Source of the DNA: Selaginella moellendorffii
Lineage: Eukaryota; Streptophyta; Lycopodiopsida; Selaginellales; Selaginellaceae
Direction: 5' to 3'
DNA length: 64,000 bases
Assembly: GCF_000143415.4 (NCBI RefSeq)
Contig: NW_003314399.1
Location: 210,909 to 274,908, forward strand
This document shows positions 1 through 12,130 of the stretch, piece after piece. The position numbers and the translations under genes were made by a program. A model generated the notes under the pieces. That model did no database searches and was not told the origin of the DNA. It worked only from the letters and a program-made list of their open reading frames with translations. Numbering within the stretch: position 1 is the first letter of the stretch; each line of letters opens with the position of its first letter.

Positions 1-960
1 TTGCGAGCCCAGATGGAAGCCCCTTTATGGGATTCTCTACTACAATGGCCATGTATATTTGCCACGGGTGGATGCGTTAATTACTTAAGTTTTATTCCAC
101 TATCATGATCGTCCAGAGGCCGGTCATTTTGGGGGGAAGAAGACGTATGAGTTGATTAAGCACAACTTTTATTGGAGGAATATGAAGGCTGATATCCTTA
201 AGTATTGTAAATCATGCGAGCTTTGTCAGCGGGTTAAGGTGCCACGAGAAAAGCCGGAGGGACTTTTGCAACCTTTACCTATTCCTCAGAGCCGTTGGTG
301 TAGTATCTCTATGGACTTCATCACTTGTTTCACACGAACACAGAGGCAAAAGGAGCAAGTATGGGTTATAGTGGATTGGTTGACGAAGTATGTGCGGTTG
401 TTGGCTCTTCGGAAGACTGTCACTGCCTCAGACTTGGCTGCGGTTTACTTGGAGAAGGTTTTTCCTGATTTTGGTTTGCCAAAGGACATCATTAGTGATT
501 GAGATTCAAAGTTCACCAGTGGATTTTGGAAAAGCTTTGCAAAGGCTATGCAAGTGACTTTGAAACTCTCGAGTGAAGATCATCCTCAGACGGATGGGCA
601 AACCGAACGTGTGAATCAGGTGGTGGAGGATATGCTACGTTGTAGCATTGGTCAAAGGCAAGGACAGTGGGATTTATATCTTCCGTTAGTGCAATTTGCT
701 TACAACAATAGCCAACACAGTGGAACCAAGCTAAGTCCTTACTTTGCCATGTTTGGAAGGCATCTTCGAACAGCATTGGAGTTGGGATTGCATTTGAGTA
801 AGGACGTTCAAGATAAGTTTAATTCCGAAGCAACTGATTTGGCCACAGAACTTGATGAGATCTTGGTGGTGTGCAAACGGAATCACTTAATTGTAGGGCC
901 CTTTCTTTATCTTATTATCCTGACCTGGTGCCTAACAATCCTCCCCCTCATCAGGGAATG
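1..960 (+). pseudogene. Ty3/gypsy retrotransposon integrase remnant
   Basis: This is the C-terminal part of a Ty3/gypsy polyprotein. The integrase zinc-binding (HHCC) region is visible at about 100-240, ending in C-x2-C, followed by a DDE-type core with conserved stretches such as SMDFIT, VIVDWLTK, HPQTDGQTERVNQ and QFAYNNSQH. The frame is interrupted by a TGA at 500-502 exactly where family members carry an arginine codon, consistent with CGA-to-TGA deamination. Reading resumes in frame at 548 and dissolves after about 890. No LTR or upstream reverse transcriptase lies inside the window, so the element continues to the left. It belongs to a different subfamily from the complete element at 25918-30979. 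Confidence 0.85.
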
Positions 961-1385
961 ATCGTCCACGATCATACTTAGGCCACCCTCTGGTCACCAT
1001 AGTCCTTCTCTTAGGGTCTACCAAACCTTGGTTCTCCCTCTAGATTCACCATATTGAATATTCCTTAAGAATATTCCTTCCCCACTTGTCAGCCACGAGA
1101 ATCGAATTGGGCTCCGATACCATTGTTAGGAGGCTAAAGGGGTGATCACTTGATTGGTTCTCTCTCTAGATTCACCATGTTGAATATTCCTTAAGAATAT
1201 TCCTGCCCCACTCGTCAGCCACGAGAATCGAACTGAGCTCCGATACTATTGTTAGGATCCTATCCCTTACACCCTAAGCCAACTGGCTAAAGGGGTGATC
1301 ACTTGATTGCAGGGCCCTTTCCTTATCCTATTATCATTCCCTGACGAGGGGGAGGATTGTTAGGCATCAAGTCAGGATAATAGGA
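911..1385. repeat. Inverted repeat, about 50-bp arms
   Basis: The segment at about 911-961 reappears as a near-perfect reverse complement at about 1334-1385, including a shared AACAATCCTCCCCCTC core. The arms bracket about 370 bp that contains the tRNA-like direct repeats. The first arm directly abuts the decayed integrase, so this may be LTR-edge or insertion debris. No target-site duplication could be recognised. Confidence 0.7.
1031..1310 (-). repeat. Direct repeat of about 100 bp; possible tRNA-derived SINE
   Basis: Two copies of a roughly 100-bp unit, about 1031-1131 and 1158-1256, share a TTGAATATTCCTTAAGAATATTCC core and a GAGAATCGAA tail. Read on the minus strand, the second copy plus flank shows GTTGGCTTAGGGTG followed by AGTTCGATTCTC, which resemble the A and B boxes of a tRNA-type internal Pol III promoter. 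A SINE is therefore plausible, but the B-box-like sequence could also be retrotransposon leader sequence. Confidence 0.4.
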
Positions 1386-1579
1386 TATCCTTCCATTATG
1401 TAGACTATCTATTCCATGTGAGGCAACTAGTCATCCACCCGTACCGCAGTCCCATGGTGGATACCTTTGTCTGTGGATACTCCACACAAGAGGAAGGACG
1501 TATGCATGGATGTCCAATACGTACGATTTCAAATTTAGGGGTAGGAATATACCTCGCTCAAGGGTATATTATACTTTTT

Positions 1580-1690
1580 AAATAACCACTAATCAATGGG
1601 AATCGAACCCGTGCTATTTGCTCCGATACCAACTATAACACACCTTATCTCTCTCCCCTTAAGCCAATTGGAAAGGGGGGCAATTGTTTG
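1580..1690 (-). repeat. Second tRNA-like repeat, same architecture
   Basis: On the minus strand this holds ATTGGCTTAAGGGG, then GTTGGTATCGGAGC and GGGTTCGATTCCC in the same order as the repeat at 1158-1310. The B box here is an exact match to the tRNA consensus. It does not fold into an intact tRNA by eye, so it is called a tRNA-related repeat and not a tRNA gene. Confidence 0.35.
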
Positions 1691-1860
1691 ATAAGAGGCT
1701 ATTTTATCCCTATTTATCCCCTAAGGTTCCAAGGATCCACGGTGACAGTATATCTAAATCTCATCTCATGATCACATGCGCTACATTCCCTCTACTATAC
1801 TTTTGGAGCTCACCAAACCCCCCAAGGTCTAGGAGACAAACGCTTTAGGCTTTCACCCTC

Positions 1861-2085
1861 TCAGACTCGGACTCGAACTCTGACTTGGGCTTAGGCTCGG
1901 TCTCGGTCCCGGTCTCAGTCTCGGTCTCGGTTCCGGTCTCAGTCTTGGTCTCAGTTTCGACTTCAAACTCCATCTAGGGTCCTTTGCGAATTCCATCTTG
2001 AGTCTATCTCAAACTCCATCTCAGGTCCATCTCGGACTTCATCTCAGACTCCATCTCGGACTCCATCTCGAGTCCATTTCATGTC
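1861..2085. repeat. Degenerate (TCGGTC)n / TCTCGGACTC simple repeat
   Basis: A run of TCGGTCTCGG-like units drifts into (ATCTCGGACTCC)-like units. It is low-complexity sequence without coding potential on either strand. Confidence 0.75.
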
Positions 2086-5000
2086 CCTTTTCTAGAGACT
2101 CTCTTATGGCTCGCTTCATGCTTGTTCCTTGAGCACTCTGTTGGGAGTTCCACTCCCACTCTCAACCTTTCAAGTCAGAGTTTTTAGTCCAAATGTGTTA
2201 TGCTCGTTTAGCTTTTGCTTCGGCCACTACCACATGGCACCCTTTCAGCTCCACTTTAGGGTTTAGGGATTTGTGTCTCACAGGAGCAAGAACTCAAATA
2301 AGATTAAGACTTCGTTTTGCTAAGCATTCTAGCATTACTTAAATTTTTTCCTTTTCTTCCAGAATAGTCCAAACTTCTTCACAAAAGATATTGAAGATTT
2401 GCCAAGAGAACTCATTTCTAGTGTTGGATGGAACAACTTTGAGACATGTTAATTTACTTCAATTTATATTATTTTTAAAGTCATTTTTTTTATACAATGT
2501 TAATTTTGTAAAGACCAAACATTTGTATACATAAGGAAAGCTTGAATCCAGATGAACAATATCTTCTTCATTTGGATCTATTTATAGAGTGTGTAATAGT
2601 TGAAGTGCAAAGCCTAAATATTGTAATATACATCAATATTGCAGTGTCAATCGCAACTCTAATGAAGAGAAGAGCTTTACAAAAATTAGAGTTAGCTATT
2701 ATTTAGGGTTTAACTGGTTTTATTCTCAATACATTATCCATATATCAAAGATTTGCTTCTATAAGCAAAGATTTAATAATATGACTATTTAATTTATAAT
2801 TTTTTAAATTAAAATTCATATTAAATACAAAATATAATCTATAGGTACTTTAAGTTGAAAAAATAATAAGAATTTAATATAGCCTAAGTCTAAATTTAGT
2901 GATTTATCATATTATTTAAGAAGTAGAATAACTAGGGTTTTTCATTATATTTTATTTTAATATTGGTACAGCTACCTGTGGGAGGCTCTTTAAATACCAA
3001 TATTAAAATATAATCATTTTCAAATTTCAGATCATATCATAGTAAAAAATAATCATATCATAGAAAAATCATGTCAGATTTTAAGTTTACACTAGTAATT
3101 TAGATTCTCTTTTGTACTCTAAAATGGATTGCTAATCTTATTTTTTGGTTTCTACATAGCCAAGAGCTCTAGCCTATTGTATAAAATGGAACTCACAATC
3201 AAGTTGATCCTCTTGAGCACACTTGGATCTTCTATGCTTAGATCATCTATGCTTAAATTTAGATCTTTTACAACATCACTCAATACACACAAAGTTGGCA
3301 TTGTGATTGCATTGAAAAAGAGGATTTTGAGAATGCTTATGTAGTTTCTTACTGCACTATAACTCACCCTCACTTGCTGATCACCCACTAATCACTTACT
3401 AAATCTCATTAATCATTTTTTGGAATGATTTTGGAAGTGGTCACTTCTAAGAATGATGCATCATGCTGATATACCAACCTAGAACACAATGGTTTCATCT
3501 TGTCCTCCTCATGGTTTATAGTTTGTTCTTGGAATGTGTTGTTGGATGCATTGTAGATTAACAATGGCCAAAGCTGTTAAATTTAGGGTTCTTATATTGG
3601 TTTAGGGTTTGATTTAGGGTAAAGTGACATATTAATTATGCCTTGGATTTCAAATAATTTTCCTTCTTAATTATATTTAACAACTCCAAGATTGATGTAG
3701 TATGACTCTTCATTTCTAAGCCGAGAGAGCTATGATGATTTAGCAAGAGTGCCAATCAAGTGTTGGATTATTGTCTATGGTGAGTATCATGCCTTTGTTT
3801 TGGTAGTGATCGATTGTTTCACTAATTATGCCCATCACAAACTAGAACACTAGGTTTCGCAGTACGAAGGGGTAGACCCCAACTCTAGTAACTCCTTTGG
3901 CTGGTAACACCATCTATATAGGGGCAAGTTCTTAGTGTTCTACCAATTGCCTTTGAGCAAGTAGAGCACTATGTTGTATTGCATATATTGCATGTTTTCA
4001 CCTCCTCAAGGTTATGGCTTTGCATATAACATTTCCTCCCCACCACAATCAAAACTAACACCACATCAGCAAATTATTGAGTAAAGCATAAGTCCTACTC
4101 CAACCTTGAATCTTGCAACAATTTCCACACAAGCTTCTAGTGCCATGCAAAATAGCAATAGTCACAGCCCACGCAAAAGCATGACAAAGATAGGGTCTGT
4201 GAGTGCCTATAACCCCATCCACCTCATAAGGAAGGAAGTGACTAATGAGTGTAAATGTTTTGTCCATCTTGTTATTTTAAATGACTTAATTATACATTTG
4301 TCACTAGGATGATTTGACCACTCCATTGGCACACAATTCATTTAATCATGGAGCTATCTCCCCTTTCCAGTCCTTGTTGCGGCTGTCCTCCTCATCATCC
4401 TTGGCATTTCAGTTACACCATTACACATTGTGTTGCATAGCCACTTTCCCATCAAACCATAAATAATCTCACTATGTTGTAACCTCCTATATTCTTACTA
4501 TGTTTTGGCAATGTAGAGCCTTTCTTTATTTGTTGCAGTAGTGCAAATCTTTGCTAACAACAATTGAGAAAGTTTGTCCTCTTGACATAAACATCTTAGA
4601 AGACACTTCAAAATTTTAGCCAATGTTGCTAGCTCAATAGTAAATGTTTCATGTGCTCTAACGACAATGCTGGTCACTAAGTTCATTATCATTCTAATGT
4701 CTTAGCACCTGTATTACTTTAGCCGACATAGGGAACCAACGATCAACATGACAAAACTTGTGGAAATGTAAGTCAATTTGCCAAAGCACCTCCTTTGGTA
4801 TGGAGTCTACACGAGTTCAAATTTCCACTTAAACACAACTTAAGTAGCCATCAAAACAATAGTTGAAGGATAGGCTTTTAGAGATACACTATTAACTAAT
4901 GTGGGGGCTTTTATATGTAGATCAAGATAGTTTACAGTACTCAACCATCTGTAAAAGCTCAGAAATTTAGAGAGAGCTTTTGTCACCCATGTTACTGGCT

Positions 5001-8000
5001 AGCAGCCACCTCTTGAGATGTAATTTGCAACAAAGTCCTATCATGCGACTATTATATACACCTACAATATGCAAAAGCATTTTGCTTAAAGGCACTGATT
5101 GGTTTATCAAAAGATTGCATGATAAAAAATGGACAAAGTCTTTCAAGATGGTAATCTCCACTATTATATTTGCAATACAGCTTTATTACCTTCTTTTTAA
5201 CAAATGCTTGTGGTAGTGCACATGATGAATTTTTACCCATTGATCCATTTGCTATTGCACCAACACAATAGCCCCTATATATAGCATACCATTCCCCACT
5301 TGCAGCACAGAAATCCCTAACTTTGGAGGGTAATGTACTTCAACTAAAGGACAATAAAGGTGAAGATGAAGAGGATGAGAAAGAGGAATTTGACATAGAA
5401 AAAGAGTTGTTTGGGTAGGACTATAACCCATCATTGTCATTTGAAATACCTATCAGAAGTATTGCAAGTAATATGCTTTGAGACTATATAAAGCACTAGT
5501 TCATTTACATATCTTTTTAGAATGACCTATAGTTGTGGAGGATAATTTCTTAATTGTGGAGGAAAATCACACAATCCCACCACCACCACCTTTTAATCTA
5601 GAGACTAGCTAGAACCCATTGCCTCTAATAGAGTTATTGGATGATCACACTCTTTTTAAGTAAGCCCTAAAAATTTAGCTTTATAGTATTTTAGTAAGTA
5701 TTAATTTTTTCTATTTATATTTCTAGTCTTGTTGGCAAGCAAACCTGTTGGATAGATATTGTCAATGTATATAATAAAACAACCCACTTGGCAAATGAGA
5801 ATGACATACAATTCAAACTACTCAAACATGAGGAGATACAAGCTATATTAGAGGCAACAACAATGCTCAAGCACAATAATGACTATATGCCACAAATTGA
5901 ATAGCTCAAACATAATGTCCTTGGCTGTTTTGGAGTTCGGTACATGACAAATGAGGATCATTTAGAAGTTATTGGAGAGCATAAAGAATTCAAATGGCTA
6001 GGTGGATAAATATTTCTTTAGCATATCTTGAATTTTCATATGGTGCCTTACTAGCAAGATTTTGAAGTTGTCCTAAGTAGAGTTCTAATTGCTGAAGTGG
6101 GGTATGAGAAAGCATTTTATAATAGGAGCATATATGAGCTTCTTTAAAGGAGTCTACAAAATATGGTTATCTCGATTTTGCAAGAAGTAATGGTTTAATT
6201 TAATGACAGAAGGTAAAGTTTTTACTTTCTTATAGGACTTTACATCACAACAAGGATCTTGTAGACAGTTTGAGGGCAATTTTTTAATAAGTATTGCCAA
6301 TACTCTAGAACATCCATTAATAAGGCAATGCTTCATCCATATTGTGAAGCCTAAAGATGGTTGATAGATTCCCAAGTGATGGTATGTTTGTTTACACAAT
6401 TTATGTCAATCTTACAAATATCTAATACAATCTAATATAATGAATTCACTTGTTTCCAAGCTTTGTTTAACCTAGAGTTCCAAACACCAAATTTCAATGT
6501 GGTCTATAGTAAGGTAATTGGAGGAGCCTTGATCTGGGAGACAACTACAATTGATTGGGGTGGCCCACATGGAAATGCAATCAAACAAGTCATTCTTCAA
6601 ATTCCTCAAAATATAAACTCTAATAGTATCAATCTCTAACAATTCTTTTGTATTTTATTTTCTTCAGTTCGAAGGATTATTTATAAAGGGTGAGGGGGGC
6701 TCATATTAGCACCCATAGAAGCCAGCACAACTAAGAAACTTATGTCAAAGAAAGAAGAACATAATAAGTATTGTATATGCTTTTAGATTGCATCTTCATT
6801 AAAGTTGTTTTTTCTTTCCTTAGGCCTGGGTGGCTTCTGTTTTTAGCATTTGAGAACAATGCTTAAGTATTAAGAGGTTTTACAATTGCCACCTTGCAAT
6901 TGCCACTAGAGAGGTTTCAAATTTAGATGATCATAGGCTCAATTGAGAAAGGGTTTACGAGCAAGACTTGAAGTTTTACACACCAAAGGTGTGGAATGTA
7001 TTGGATATACTACATAAGGTAGCAACTTGCACAAACTTAGATGACTAATGCAAGGCTATAGACTATACATTGGAGAATAACAATGCTATTGCACATTTAA
7101 ATGCATTTATATTTGCAAGATTGGTGAACTTCAACATTGACTATGAAGAAAGTCATCAAATGTTATGTGGCAATAATCATTTGGAAAGTTTTTTTCGATG
7201 ACCTAAGTGTAGTGGGGGATTGGCTATGAGCTGTATTCCACCACTCCATGGTCATGGAAGCTATGCAATGGCTGTATATAAGTGGCATTTTACTTGGTGT
7301 TCCAAGTGCAAATAGTAATTAACTCAAGAAAACTCCTCAACTATTTAGTTTTTGGACCAAATTTTTTATGACAACCAAAAGTAGTGGATTGAGGAGGTAA
7401 TTGGAGGTAAGTACAATATTTGTTTTGTCTTGTTCATCAACTATAATTATGTGCAATGGCAGAGATGAGTCCCAAATGGTTATCATTGCTCCACAACTTT
7501 GTGGTGGACTCACCAAAATTCTGTCTAAGATCACCAATCTATATTAATTGTGACACCTCCAATATAGATTCAGCCTCCTACCCAACCTCGTCAACATGTA
7601 CTCACTCCATTACCTTCTTATAAAGGTACCTAACAAAGAAGTGGTTTAAAAAGAAGTTTAAATTTGCTATTCAAAACCCCTTGTGCTATTAGAATGTTTA
7701 AGAACTTTTGAGAGGATGTGATTTTGTCCTTGTTAGACACTTTTCAACTGTTTTATCCCTAAAACTTGAATGAAAATAAAAACTAGGTATATCTTTTACT
7801 ATTAGAAATAAACTAGATGAAAATTGTAGAATATTTATAATATTTGACAAATGCTCATTATAAATTTTTATCACCATGCTCCCTAACCTTGGAATTGATA
7901 GTTGTGTTTGCCAAAGATGAAATTATAGAATGCATAGTTGGAGATCAAACTAGATTGTGGGGATTATCTTGATTAGAGATATCATCTCTGAAGTCTTCTT

Positions 8001-8790
8001 TAATTGTTTAGTACCCTTCTTTGGCTATGATGTATCCATTGTTGTTACTTATATCACTTGCTATGTTTCTATTGTTGAACAAGGAATTATGGGGACTATG
8101 AGAGATGGCTTTGGTGACATACTATCCTATCTTGATCTACAATCACTATAACTTGTTAATGGTATGTAGCATGTGGGCCAAAATGAGTGCTTGCCTTTTG
8201 GAAGTTCCAAAACCTGTGGGGTGAACCCTGCCCAAACCAAATTTTAGCCTCATAAGCATTCTAAAAGCCTCTTTATTTTGGTTGTTCAAAAGGAAAGTCA
8301 TGAACTTTAATCACAAACACACAACTAACTATGTAAACATATATTCAAAACATGAATCTTACCAAAGCTTCTACAATCCACTAATCTTTGAATATCTTCT
8401 TCCACACAATACAAAGAGTAATTCTGCCCATTATCAAAACATAACACTACAAACACAAAATAATTTATTCAAAAGAGTTTAACCCATAGATACTTCAATT
8501 TGGGTATTTGATTGTCTTCTCCTCCAAACAGACAAGCCTTGAATGAGTGTGATGGATGCATGTATGACACATAGGATATAGGGGATGGGGCCATTCAGAT
8601 GGTCATAATGGCCATCCCAGAAATTCATGAGAAAATTTCAGTTGGGCAAAGGTATATTCAAGAGATATTCTAAGGTGTATGCCACATGGGTTTACTGGGA
8701 TTTACAAATAGCACGCCATAAATTGTAATTTTACATATATCTAGTAGAACATAATTTATTTCTGGTTTTTGTAATTTAAATTGCATAATA
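2086..8790. other. AT-rich gene-less block with degraded coding-like traces
   Basis: No intact gene is visible over 6.7 kb. Fragments near 5740-6130 and 6930-7200 translate into protein-like runs of 20-60 residues separated by TAG/TGA codons, suggesting an old transposon or gene whose CAG/CGA codons have turned into stops. I could not assign the family. The short ORFs here are mostly opposite-strand shadows of one another. The last 200 bp is probably the 3' flank of the NPH3 gene. Confidence 0.6.
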
Positions 8791-11034
8791 CTATCTGCGA
8801 GCCACGGACGTTTTGCCGCTGGAAACGGTCCCCGAGACGGGGCTACCGGAGCTCCGCGAGGTGTCCGAGCTCTTGGACGTGGTCTCCGAGTTGCCCAGCT
8901 TGGTGCTAAAGAACTTGGTCAGCATCTTCCTGGAGCCCGAGAAGAGCCGCTTGGACGACGACTTGGCGGTGCTGTTGTTGCTCCCCTGCTTTATCACGTC
9001 CACTTCGATCTGCGACCGCTCCCTCTCGGCCTCGGCGATCCGCTGCTTCATGTTGGCCAGATCTCCCTTGAGCGCCTTGAAGTCGTGGTGGACGGCGTCC
9101 CAGTTGTCGTCGGTGGTGCTCGACGATTGCATCGCCTCCACGATGCTGTCGTCTTGTGCCGGGAGCAGCGCCTTAATGTTGTTTGGGATGTCGTTGAGGA
9201 TGAGGCCCCCGGACACGGCCGCGCGGACTTGCTCGAAGAAGAGCACCTGGACGACCACGCGGAGTGGCAAGCGGTCGTTTTGTGCCGCGTGCATGCAAGC
9301 CTCCATCGATAGCTTCTTGCAGTCCATCATTCTGCACAGCTTTTTCTTCTCGCTTTTGCCGGTGCTTGGATGCTCCTGTAGTATAAACAAGAGTGCTTTG
9401 CTTAGAAAATGAGAACGAGCTTAGAAAATGTAGAAAAAAAAATACCACCATACCTTGAGATAGATGTCGATGGCTCTGTAGATCCCGTCGTGCACGGGCC
9501 GAGCAAAATCCGGAATGGCCTCCGCGAGCGCCATAAACTTTGACAGCGGCAAGTTTGCGTCGCGGGCAACCTCCGCTAAGTAACCGTCCAAGAGTTTCGC
9601 AACTCGCAACTTTGCGCTGTGAGTTGCCGATGTTGACCTCCTACTTTCCGCAAAGTCCAGGTTCTCTGCCGATCTCGTCCTCCTCCGCTCGTGAGCTATC
9701 CGAGCCCGGCTCGGGCTCATCGGCGGGCTCTGGTCTTGCATGAGAAAGTTCTCCACAATCCGCTGCACGAGATCCACATCGTACAGCGATCCGCTCGAAT
9801 ACGAGACCGATGGTATAAGCAGATCGCTGACGGATGCCTCCTCGAGTTGGAGCCCGACTCTCCTGGCCAGCTCGTTCTTCGCGGAACTCGCAGCACCATA
9901 CATAGTCGCAGCCTTTAGAAGCTTGAGGAGAAAGCTGCACGACGTGCACGCCTTCTCGGGTGGAAGCAGGCTGACGATAGTCTCCAAAAGTAGCCTGTGC
10001 TTTGCCGTTGTCTCCGCAAAGTCACCGCTTGTGTTGGCAATGCCGCCGCCTCCTAAGTTGTTGGAGCTCTCGATGAGATTCTGCTCCTTGGAAAGCCCCG
10101 GCAACCAGCGGTAGGCATAAATCCGGACAGCCTCTCCGATGAGCTCGTGTGACATCCGTCCCTTTGCCTTGATGGCCAGCATAACTCTCCAGAAGAAGTC
10201 GATCTCCAGCTCGCACACATCCTCGACCCACCAATCCTTCGGAACCGGCTGGAGCCTCCGGCTGTGCGATGAGTTCCATGCCGAGCCGGACGCGGGCGTT
10301 TGATCGGCTGGAGTTATCCTCGTGTAGGTGTAAGACCAATCCACCTTGGACGGATCCACGGACGTCTTTGAGGAAATTGAGTCGATGCATCTGCTGACAA
10401 TCTTCAAGTCCTCGGACCACGGCAGCAATCCTTTCGTGCTCTTGAGTGCGATGATGGAGTCTTTCCAGCTGCGAAAGATGCTGGAGTTGAGGAAAACTTC
10501 GAGCTTGAATATCATGTTCCCCTTTTCGATGCTTTCGGACATGTCGAGGTACTCGGCCGCACATCGGACTGCCACCACATTGTAGGCATTGAGTGTAATT
10601 GTGATACCGTAGCAGAACTTGGCACACAGCTCGAAGATTTCAGCTCCGCCAGGGAAATCCGGCAGCGGGATTTCCTCGCTCGAACTGTCACGGGCCTCTG
10701 CCACAAGCTTGTGCAAGCGACCGCTCTTTGATAGAAGAGGGAACTACAAAACATAAGATCGGAATAAAACCATTCTTTTAGCAGCCACGAGAAGAATCGG
10801 CCCGAGCATACCTTATGGAGAAGGAACCTCGCTCCATTGACTTCCACCGAGACATCGCTGGTCAGGTCTGACACAACAATCCTGCTCACACAAAAGAACG
10901 AGATTGGTTTCTTCCAGGAGATTGAGCGTCAAAAAAAAGGCAAAAAAAAGAAGGATAAAACGGAGCAAGACTTACGTGACACTGCCATGACTTTGGAAAA
11001 TGTCCGGCTTTGATCCAAGTTTCATGTACTTCAT
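8791..11034 (-). CDS. NPH3/NPY-type BTB-domain protein
   Basis: Predicted substrate adaptor for a CUL3 ubiquitin ligase of the NPH3/RPT2 family, acting at the plasma membrane in phototropin or auxin-linked growth responses. Four exons assemble in frame: 11034-10976, 10881-10812, 10743-9454 and 9375-8791, giving 667 aa. The N-terminus [13 protein letters not shown] is typical of the NPY subgroup. A BTB/POZ fold spans about residues 27-120 ([13 protein letters not shown]). The NPH3 domain follows, with the signature YRAIDIYLK at 465-473 and [13 protein letters not shown] after the last intron. A charged coiled coil lies near 565-600, and the tail is Ser-rich and basic. The start was chosen because exon 1 supplies the conserved N-terminal motif. 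Length is normal for the family. The assignment to NPY rather than another NPH3 clade is an inference. Confidence 0.92.
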
Positions 11035-12130
11035 CGCTGCTGCTGCTGGCCGCTGCTCGCTCTTTGTGCTTTGTGACAGAGCGGGGCTCCCACTCCCGGA
11101 GAAAAATTCAAGGCAGCGGGATCTCTTTCGGTGCGAAAGAAAAAGAGTGTGTGCCGACGAGGCAGCGGTTGTTGGAGGAGCTCACGGGCAATGCCGGCTA
11201 TTTACGCTGCCCTCTCTCCTCCTCTCCACTTGATATATATATGCGTGACCCCTCCAATTCACCAAAGTCCCCTGCATACTGGCGAGAGATGGCGACTTAA
11301 ATCCCCCCCTCACGACTATGTTCCACACAGTGCCGCCGCGAAGCACGAGAATCTCAAACTTTGCGGCATCTTTCCCCGTCAGATCTGTGAAGTTGTCTGT
11401 AAAAGTTGACTGGAGATGTAGCGGGGACAAACTTCCTTGAAGCCCAATCCTCCTCCCAAGTTGGAACTTGGAGCTCACAAAGCTTGGAACTTTGGAGCCA
11501 AGAAGAAGACGCTTTGAAAAAGCTTTTCGTCCTGCGAGAAGAGGATGAGGAGGAGGAGGAGGAGGAGGAGGTCGCTGTCGCTGGAAGAGAATGCCGCTGC
11601 TATAGCTCGAGGATGGATTTTTTTTGCGTCTGGGCTGTGGCTGCCTCTTCTATAACACTCCAACAAAAGTGGCTTGTACTTGTAAAAGACGACCCAACGT
11701 TGCTGTGGCTAGGATCATTCCTCCTGTGTGTGTATTAGCATTCCACTCACGAAAAAAAAAGATTCGCCTCGTCCCAGCTTTTCCAATTCTCACGACCCCA
11801 CCCCCACTGCCGAGACAAATCGATCCCCAAAAGAAAATCGCCAATACCTCCTCTGTGACAGTGTTGTGTGTTGGCCTAATATCTTTTCTTTTCTCTCTCC
11901 CTGCCTTGTTCTTGTTCTTCCTTCTCTCTTCCCTTTAGCTTTAGCCCCTTTTGTCCTCGGTCGGGAAATCCCTGTGCCAATCCCTCGCGCTGGAGCTCCA
12001 CAAAGAGCCAACGCGCGCACTAGAGCGCGCTAGGAATCCAGTCTCGGACGAGAAAACCCTAGCCTAGGGGAGTGATCGATTCCCAGGCCGCCGCGAGCGC
12101 GCTAGCATCTAGGCGCGCTAGCTGCTAGGC
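11035..12130 (-). promoter_or_regulatory. 5' flank of the NPH3 gene; GAG microsatellite and CG-rich module
   Basis: This gene-less stretch lies upstream of the NPH3-like start codon. It contains a (GAG)n run at about 11541-11571 and pyrimidine-rich tracts typical of plant leaders. At 12010-12130 it holds a CG-rich module with repeated GCGCGCTAG-type palindromes and an AAACCCTAG telo-box at about 12055. The AAACCCTA motif commonly occurs near plant transcription starts, so a plus-strand transcript could also begin here, but I found no credible downstream exons. Confidence 0.35.

Noticed and set aside
10022-10627. 201-codon minus-strand frame
   Set aside because: Alternative frame of the main NPH3 exon.
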